Assembly (NCBI GenBank): GCA_002727395.1
Contig: PBWY01000083.1
Span: 1-26,879, forward strand
Origin: Rhodospirillales bacterium
Lineage (GTDB): Bacteria; Pseudomonadota; Alphaproteobacteria; MPNO01; UBA2964
Length of the DNA: 26,879 bases
Direction of reading: 5' to 3'
Shown here in pieces: positions 23,082 to 26,879 of this stretch (position 1 is its first letter; every line of letters starts with the position of its first letter). Below the pieces are notes generated by a model. The model was not told the DNA's origin and searched no databases. It worked only from the letters and a program-made list of their open reading frames with translations. The position numbers and the translations under genes were made by a program.

Positions 23082-24372
23082 TAAAATCAATTTCATGGAC
23101 AAAGATTACGAAGAACAGCTGCAAAATTTAGTTATTTCTCGCCATGAAATAGATGAAGAGATTGATTATTCAGTATGTTCTATTCTCAATAGTGTAAGGA
23201 AAAATGGTGACGAGGCTATCTTAAGTTATACAAAAGAATTTGATCGTTTAGAATTGTCCAACTCCTTTGATTTGAGAATTGAACAAGAGGAAATTGAAAA
23301 AGCAATATCGAGTTGTCCAAATGAAATTGTGGCCGCTTTAACGCACGCCAAAATGCGAATAGAGACTTATCATAAAAAACAGTTACCTGAAGACTACGAC
23401 TATGTTGATGAAGAGGGGGTAAATTTGGGTTCTAGGTGGACATCGATGTCTTCAGTTGGTGTTTACGTACCCGGCGGGCGGGCATCTTACCCAAGTTCTG
23501 TGTTGATGAATGTGGTTCCAGCGAGGGTAGCCGGTGTTGAGAGGGTAGTTATGGTAGTTCCTGCACCGGATGGGCATTTGAATTCTTCAGTTCTAGCGGC
23601 AGCTTCTATTTCCGGTGTAGATGAAATTTATCGTATGGGTGGTGCCCAGGCCATCGGCGCATTAGCCTATGGAACAGAAACTATAAGGCCAGTAGATAAA
23701 ATTGTCGGGCCGGGAAACGCTTATGTGGCGTTGGCTAAACGTAAAGTTTTTGGACTTGTTGGTATCGATATGATTGCGGGTCCATCAGAAATTTTAGTTG
23801 TGGCTGATTCAAGCAATAACCCCAGTTGGATTGCATCGGATTTACTCTCACAGGCAGAACATGATGAAAATGCGCAACCTATTCTAATTTGTGATAGCGA
23901 ACCTTTTGCTGCCACTGTAACTGAGACCATCGAAGAGCAACTGATTACTTTACCTCGCGAACCAATTGCCCGAAGCAGTTGGGATAAAAATGGTACAATA
24001 ATAATCGTCGAAAACTTATATGATGTTGCGGGTCTTATTGATCGATTAGCACCTGAACATTTGGAACTAGCGGTTGAAAATCCCGATATAATATTAAAAA
24101 ATGTGAGAAATGCTGGAGCAATATTTCTTGGTGTTTTTACACCTGAAGCAGTTGGCGATTATATAGCGGGCCCAAGCCATGTACTGCCGACAGCTGGCAA
24201 CGCGAGGTTTTCCTCGGGGTTGGGCGTACTAGATTTTTTAAAAAGAACATCAGTGATTCGTTGTGATAAAAATTCGTTTGATAAGATTTGCGATAGCGCA
24301 GAAACCTTGGCCAATGAAGAGGGGTTACATGCACACGCTCTATCCTTGTCATTGAGACGTCGGCAAACCTAA
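23074..24372 (+). CDS. hisD: Histidinol dehydrogenase
   Basis: Last two oxidations of histidine synthesis, L-histidinol to L-histidine, with NAD and zinc. The 432-aa length is typical. Clear segments are VGVYVPGGRASYPSSVLMN, YRMGGAQAIGALAYGT, the NAD region VGPGNAYVALAKRKVFG, IAGPSEI, LLSQAEHDENAQ (zinc ligands Gln/His), APEHLEL (the catalytic Glu/His pair) and GPSHVLPT. The ATG lies inside the 3' end of hisG (8-nt overlap), so the two are translationally coupled. Confidence 0.98.
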   Translation: MVNKINFMDKDYEEQLQNLVISRHEIDEEIDYSVCSILNSVRKNGDEAILSYTKEFDRLELSNSFDLRIEQEEIEKAISSCPNEIVAALTHAKMRIETYHKKQLPEDYDYVDEEGVNLGSRWTSMSSVGVYVPGGRASYPSSVLMNVVPARVAGVERVVMVVPAPDGHLNSSVLAAASISGVDEIYRMGGAQAIGALAYGTETIRPVDKIVGPGNAYVALAKRKVFGLVGIDMIAGPSEILVVADSSNNPSWIASDLLSQAEHDENAQPILICDSEPFAATVTETIEEQLITLPREPIARSSWDKNGTIIIVENLYDVAGLIDRLAPEHLELAVENPDIILKNVRNAGAIFLGVFTPEAVGDYIAGPSHVLPTAGNARFSSGLGVLDFLKRTSVIRCDKNSFDKICDSAETLANEEGLHAHALSLSLRRRQT

Positions 24373-24463
24373 TTAGTATCTAATTTGAATTATTTAAATT
24401 GGTAATTCGTTTATATTTTCTGAAGATAGATTTTAGAATGTTGTTTATAGGTAAGGAATAAGT

Positions 24464-25054
24464 ATGCCAGATAAAGATTCTAATTTGGTATTGGCATCTG
24501 CTTCCATAAGAAGATTAGATTTATTGAAACAAATTGGGGTTTCACCAGTTTTGATAGCCCCTGCCGATATCGAAGAAACACCTATAAATAAGGAATCTCC
24601 GAAAAATTTGGCTGAACGTCTGGCTAAACATAAAATGGAAGTAGTGGCAAAGAGGAATCAAGGTCGCTGGGTTATTTCGGCCGACACTGTTGTTGCATGT
24701 GGAAGACGGATATTATCAAAACCTGCAGACCGTTCAGAAACGAGTGATTTTCTAAAACTTTTATCTGGCCGTCGTCACCGTGTTATAAGTTCTGTATGTG
24801 TTATGGACCCAAACGGAAATTTAGCTAGTCGTAGTGTTAACACAGTAGTGTTATTTAAGAGACTAAATATTGATGAGGTGAAGTTTTATCTTTCGACACA
24901 GGAATGGAAAGATAAGGCCGGTGGTTATGCAATTCAGGGACAGGCGGCTAGGTTTGTTAAGTCTATCAAAGGTTCTTATTCGAATGTTGTTGGATTACCA
25001 TTATCTGAAACATATGAAATACTTGTAGGGTTAGGGTTCCAGTTCCCACAATAA
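24464..25054 (+). CDS. maf: Maf family nucleotide pyrophosphatase
   Basis: House-cleaning pyrophosphatase that hydrolyses non-canonical or excess NTPs, linked in bacteria to septum regulation. The 196-aa length is normal. LVLASASIRRLDLL replaces the usual ASxSPRR with Ile at the Pro position. The metal-binding ISADTVV (Asp74), LSGRRHRV and DKAGGYAIQG follow. The Tyr-Ala-Ile-Gln-Gly segment resembles dTTP/UTP-specific YhdE-type Maf. AAGGA at 24453-24457 lies 6 nt before the ATG. A 91-nt gap separates it from hisD, too short for the infA gene that often sits here in relatives. Confidence 0.95.
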   Translation: MPDKDSNLVLASASIRRLDLLKQIGVSPVLIAPADIEETPINKESPKNLAERLAKHKMEVVAKRNQGRWVISADTVVACGRRILSKPADRSETSDFLKLLSGRRHRVISSVCVMDPNGNLASRSVNTVVLFKRLNIDEVKFYLSTQEWKDKAGGYAIQGQAARFVKSIKGSYSNVVGLPLSETYEILVGLGFQFPQ

Positions 25055-25077
25055 AAAGAAATTGGAAAACCAAAACC

Positions 25078-26520
25078 ATGGGTCGTGAATTTTTAATAGA
25101 AAATCAAGGAAATGAATTTCGTATAGCAACAATTGAAGATGGTTCTTTGGTTGATTTGTCTCTCGACCGAAAAGACTTTGGCAGTATTATAGGTAATGTT
25201 TATCTTGGCCGTGTTGAACGAGTTATTAACGGTATCGGGGCGGCTTTTATTGACTTGGGAGTTGGAAAATCAGGTTTTTTACCCTTCAATAATGTTTCGG
25301 ATAGTAAAAGCAGACATAATAGTTTGGTCGAGGGAGCAAGTGTTTGTGTTCAGGTAATGAGGGATGCATTCGGAGAAAAGGGGCCTCAGGTTTCTATGGA
25401 AATTTCTCTTGCCGGACGTTTTATAGTTTATGAAGCGAATAGCTCTCGCCTTGCGGTCTCTCGGCAAATTACAAATGAAGTAGAGCGTGAGCGTTTACTG
25501 TCTCTAACCAATCAATTGCGTCAAGACAATGAAGGATTTGTATTAAGGACGGCAGCAGAAGGTAAAAATTGTCAAACGCTTGAATATGAAATCAATTATT
25601 ATCGTAATTGCTGGAATGAAATTCTCAAAAAACGCGATAAAGAAAATACTCCAGCATTGATTTATGAAGAATTGGATATTGTTAAAAGGACTCTTCGAGA
25701 TCATGCTCAGGATGATGTGTTAAAGTTTCATTTTGACGATAATACTATTTTTGTTGAGGCAAAAGAATTTTGCGAAGCAAAATACCCATCTTTGACAACG
25801 AAATTACATCTCAACATAGATCCAACGCCATTATTTGAAAAATATGGTGTTGATGAAGAAATAGAGTCTGTTTTGAAAAGAGATGTCTCCTTGCCCTCTG
25901 GAGGCGCGCTTGTAATAGAAACTATGGAAGCACTAACCGCGATTGATGTAAATTCTGGCCGTTATATAAACGGAAGTGACCCCGAGGAAAATGCAAGTAA
26001 AATCAACAATGAAGCAGCAAATGAGGTTTGCAGACAGATAAGGTTGCGTAATCTAAGTGGATTGATAGTTGTAGATTTCATAAATATGACAAAAGAAGAA
26101 TCCTGGACAAGAATTCTGAATAAACTGCGCCTTGAAATTTCTAGGGATAGGGTAAACTGCAGAGTTTTAGGCCGTACAGAAGGAGGGTTGGTTGAATTAA
26201 TTAGACGACGCAGCAGTGTACCACTCACAGAGGCATTATTCGTTGACTGTCCGGAATGCAATGGCGAGGGTTTGGTTTGGCGAATTGAAAGCGTCATTTA
26301 TGAAATTCTAAAAACTCTCAAGAAAGAAAGTATATCAGACAGGGCAGGAAGTTTAGTTTTAAATATTAGTCCTGAAATCAATGAAACAATCAAAAGAAAG
26401 AATTACGAAGATGAACTTATTTCTCAGCCTGGAAGACAATTAGTATCAAGAGTTGTACGGGATTTTTCTCCAGAAGAATACGAGATATATATCCAAGATG
26501 AGAAACAAAGTGATTATTGA
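25078..26520 (+). CDS. rng: Ribonuclease E/G family endoribonuclease (RNase G type)
   Basis: Endoribonuclease for rRNA/tRNA maturation and mRNA decay, 480 aa. It is RNase G-sized and lacks the long degradosome-scaffold tail of RNase E. The N-terminal S1 domain shows GNVYLGRVERVINGIGAAFID and LPF. Catalytic metal ligands Asp290 (AIDVNSG) and Asp333 (VVDFINM) have the same 43-residue spacing as in E. coli RNase E. The Zn-link Cys391/Cys394 (CPEC) is spaced as expected. Placement between maf and yacG is typical for alphaproteobacteria. The yacG start lies inside its last 23 nt. Confidence 0.96.
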   Translation: MGREFLIENQGNEFRIATIEDGSLVDLSLDRKDFGSIIGNVYLGRVERVINGIGAAFIDLGVGKSGFLPFNNVSDSKSRHNSLVEGASVCVQVMRDAFGEKGPQVSMEISLAGRFIVYEANSSRLAVSRQITNEVERERLLSLTNQLRQDNEGFVLRTAAEGKNCQTLEYEINYYRNCWNEILKKRDKENTPALIYEELDIVKRTLRDHAQDDVLKFHFDDNTIFVEAKEFCEAKYPSLTTKLHLNIDPTPLFEKYGVDEEIESVLKRDVSLPSGGALVIETMEALTAIDVNSGRYINGSDPEENASKINNEAANEVCRQIRLRNLSGLIVVDFINMTKEESWTRILNKLRLEISRDRVNCRVLGRTEGGLVELIRRRSSVPLTEALFVDCPECNGEGLVWRIESVIYEILKTLKKESISDRAGSLVLNISPEINETIKRKNYEDELISQPGRQLVSRVVRDFSPEEYEIYIQDEKQSDY

Positions 26521-26737
26521 CTTGGAAGACAAAAAGAATAGTGCCAAATGTCCGGTTTGTAAAAATAAGAGTCTTGCTCAATACAGACCCTTTTGTTCCT
26601 CTCGTTGCGCTGACATAGATTTATCTAAGTGGCTCAATGGTAGTTATTCAGTGCCCATTTTGGAAATGTCGGAAGCAGACCTTGATGAACTTGATTCTGC
26701 CGTAAATGAAAAAGAATTTTTTGAGAAAAAGGATTAG
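26498..26737 (+). CDS. yacG: DNA gyrase inhibitor YacG
   Basis: Small zinc protein that binds GyrB and inhibits gyrase in E. coli. At 79 aa it has four zinc-binding cysteines: Cys18 and Cys21 (CPVC), Cys33 and Cys37 (FCSSRC). The family-typical ADIDLSKWLNGSYSVP segment follows, then an acidic tail. ATG 26498 is chosen because it gives the usual N-terminal length; an upstream in-frame TTG at 26453 would add 15 unrelated residues. It overlaps the end of rng by 23 nt in another frame, suggesting translational coupling. Confidence 0.93.
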   Translation: MRNKVIIDLEDKKNSAKCPVCKNKSLAQYRPFCSSRCADIDLSKWLNGSYSVPILEMSEADLDELDSAVNEKEFFEKKD

Positions 26738-26765
26738 TATTAAATTATTTCTATGGGTGTTTGTA

Positions 26766-26794
26766 TGGACACGTTGATTGAATTCTCTTATAAG
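26766..26794 (+). promoter_or_regulatory. Sigma70-type promoter of tRNA-Phe
   Basis: TGGACA (26766-26771) and TATAAG (26789-26794) each match consensus at five of six positions with the ideal 17-nt spacing. Transcription would start near 26801, about 13 nt before the tRNA. This is the best promoter by eye in the window. Confidence 0.7.
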
Positions 26795-26813
26795 CACGTA
26801 CCAGATTTGGTTT

Positions 26814-26879
<66 letters not shown>

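Overview
The window is chromosomal DNA of an AT-rich alphaproteobacterium (G+C roughly 40% by eye, not computed). The assignment rests on gene order and family content: a dnaB-alr-mlaE-mlaF-radA-cvpA-purF-SDR run, a murA-DUF2948-hisG-hisD-maf-rng-yacG-tRNA-Phe run, a short HisG of the HisZ-dependent type, and an NKCEGK G4 motif in Der. An uncultured, possibly marine, Rhodospirillales-like lineage would fit, but the genus cannot be read from the sequence.

Layout. 1-1027: 3' part of der (+). 1035-9510: eight tightly packed minus-strand genes, transcribed dnaB > alr > mlaE > mlaF > radA > cvpA > purF > SDR, with several 4-nt overlaps or gaps of 2-5 nt. They cover replication, D-alanine supply, lipid transport, recombination repair and purine synthesis. 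9713-10927: a cyclopropane-fatty-acid-synthase-type methyltransferase (-). 10928-11331: a 404-nt gene-free leader. 11332-11619: a small alanine-zipper lipoprotein (+), convergent with a LysM/YkuD L,D-transpeptidase (11668-12627, -). This pair resembles the Lpp plus Lpp-anchoring-enzyme module that most alphaproteobacteria are thought to lack.

12839-19059 looks accessory. It holds ubiX (+), a transglutaminase-fold protein and an amidase (-, stop/start overlap), an MFS transporter (+, divergent, with a promoter overlapped by an inverted repeat), a NUDIX hydrolase (+) and an HpaB-family flavin monooxygenase (+). Together they could serve uptake and breakdown of an amide-containing or aromatic compound. 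That is inference: no reductase partner, UbiD or regulator gene is present.

19086-20135 is selU/mnmH with a degenerate P-loop, convergent with tRNA-Thr(GGU). From 20424 to the end is a plus-strand housekeeping run: an overlooked 43-aa basic protein, murA, DUF2948, hisG, hisD, maf, rng (RNase E/G), yacG and tRNA-Phe(GAA). The tRNA-Phe has its own good promoter and is cut by the window edge.

Most of the window is conventional. The parts most worth attention are the lipoprotein/L,D-transpeptidase pair, the divergent amidase/MFS locus with its operator-like repeat, the HpaB homologue with substituted substrate-site residues, the altered P-loop of SelU, and the small gene ahead of murA.
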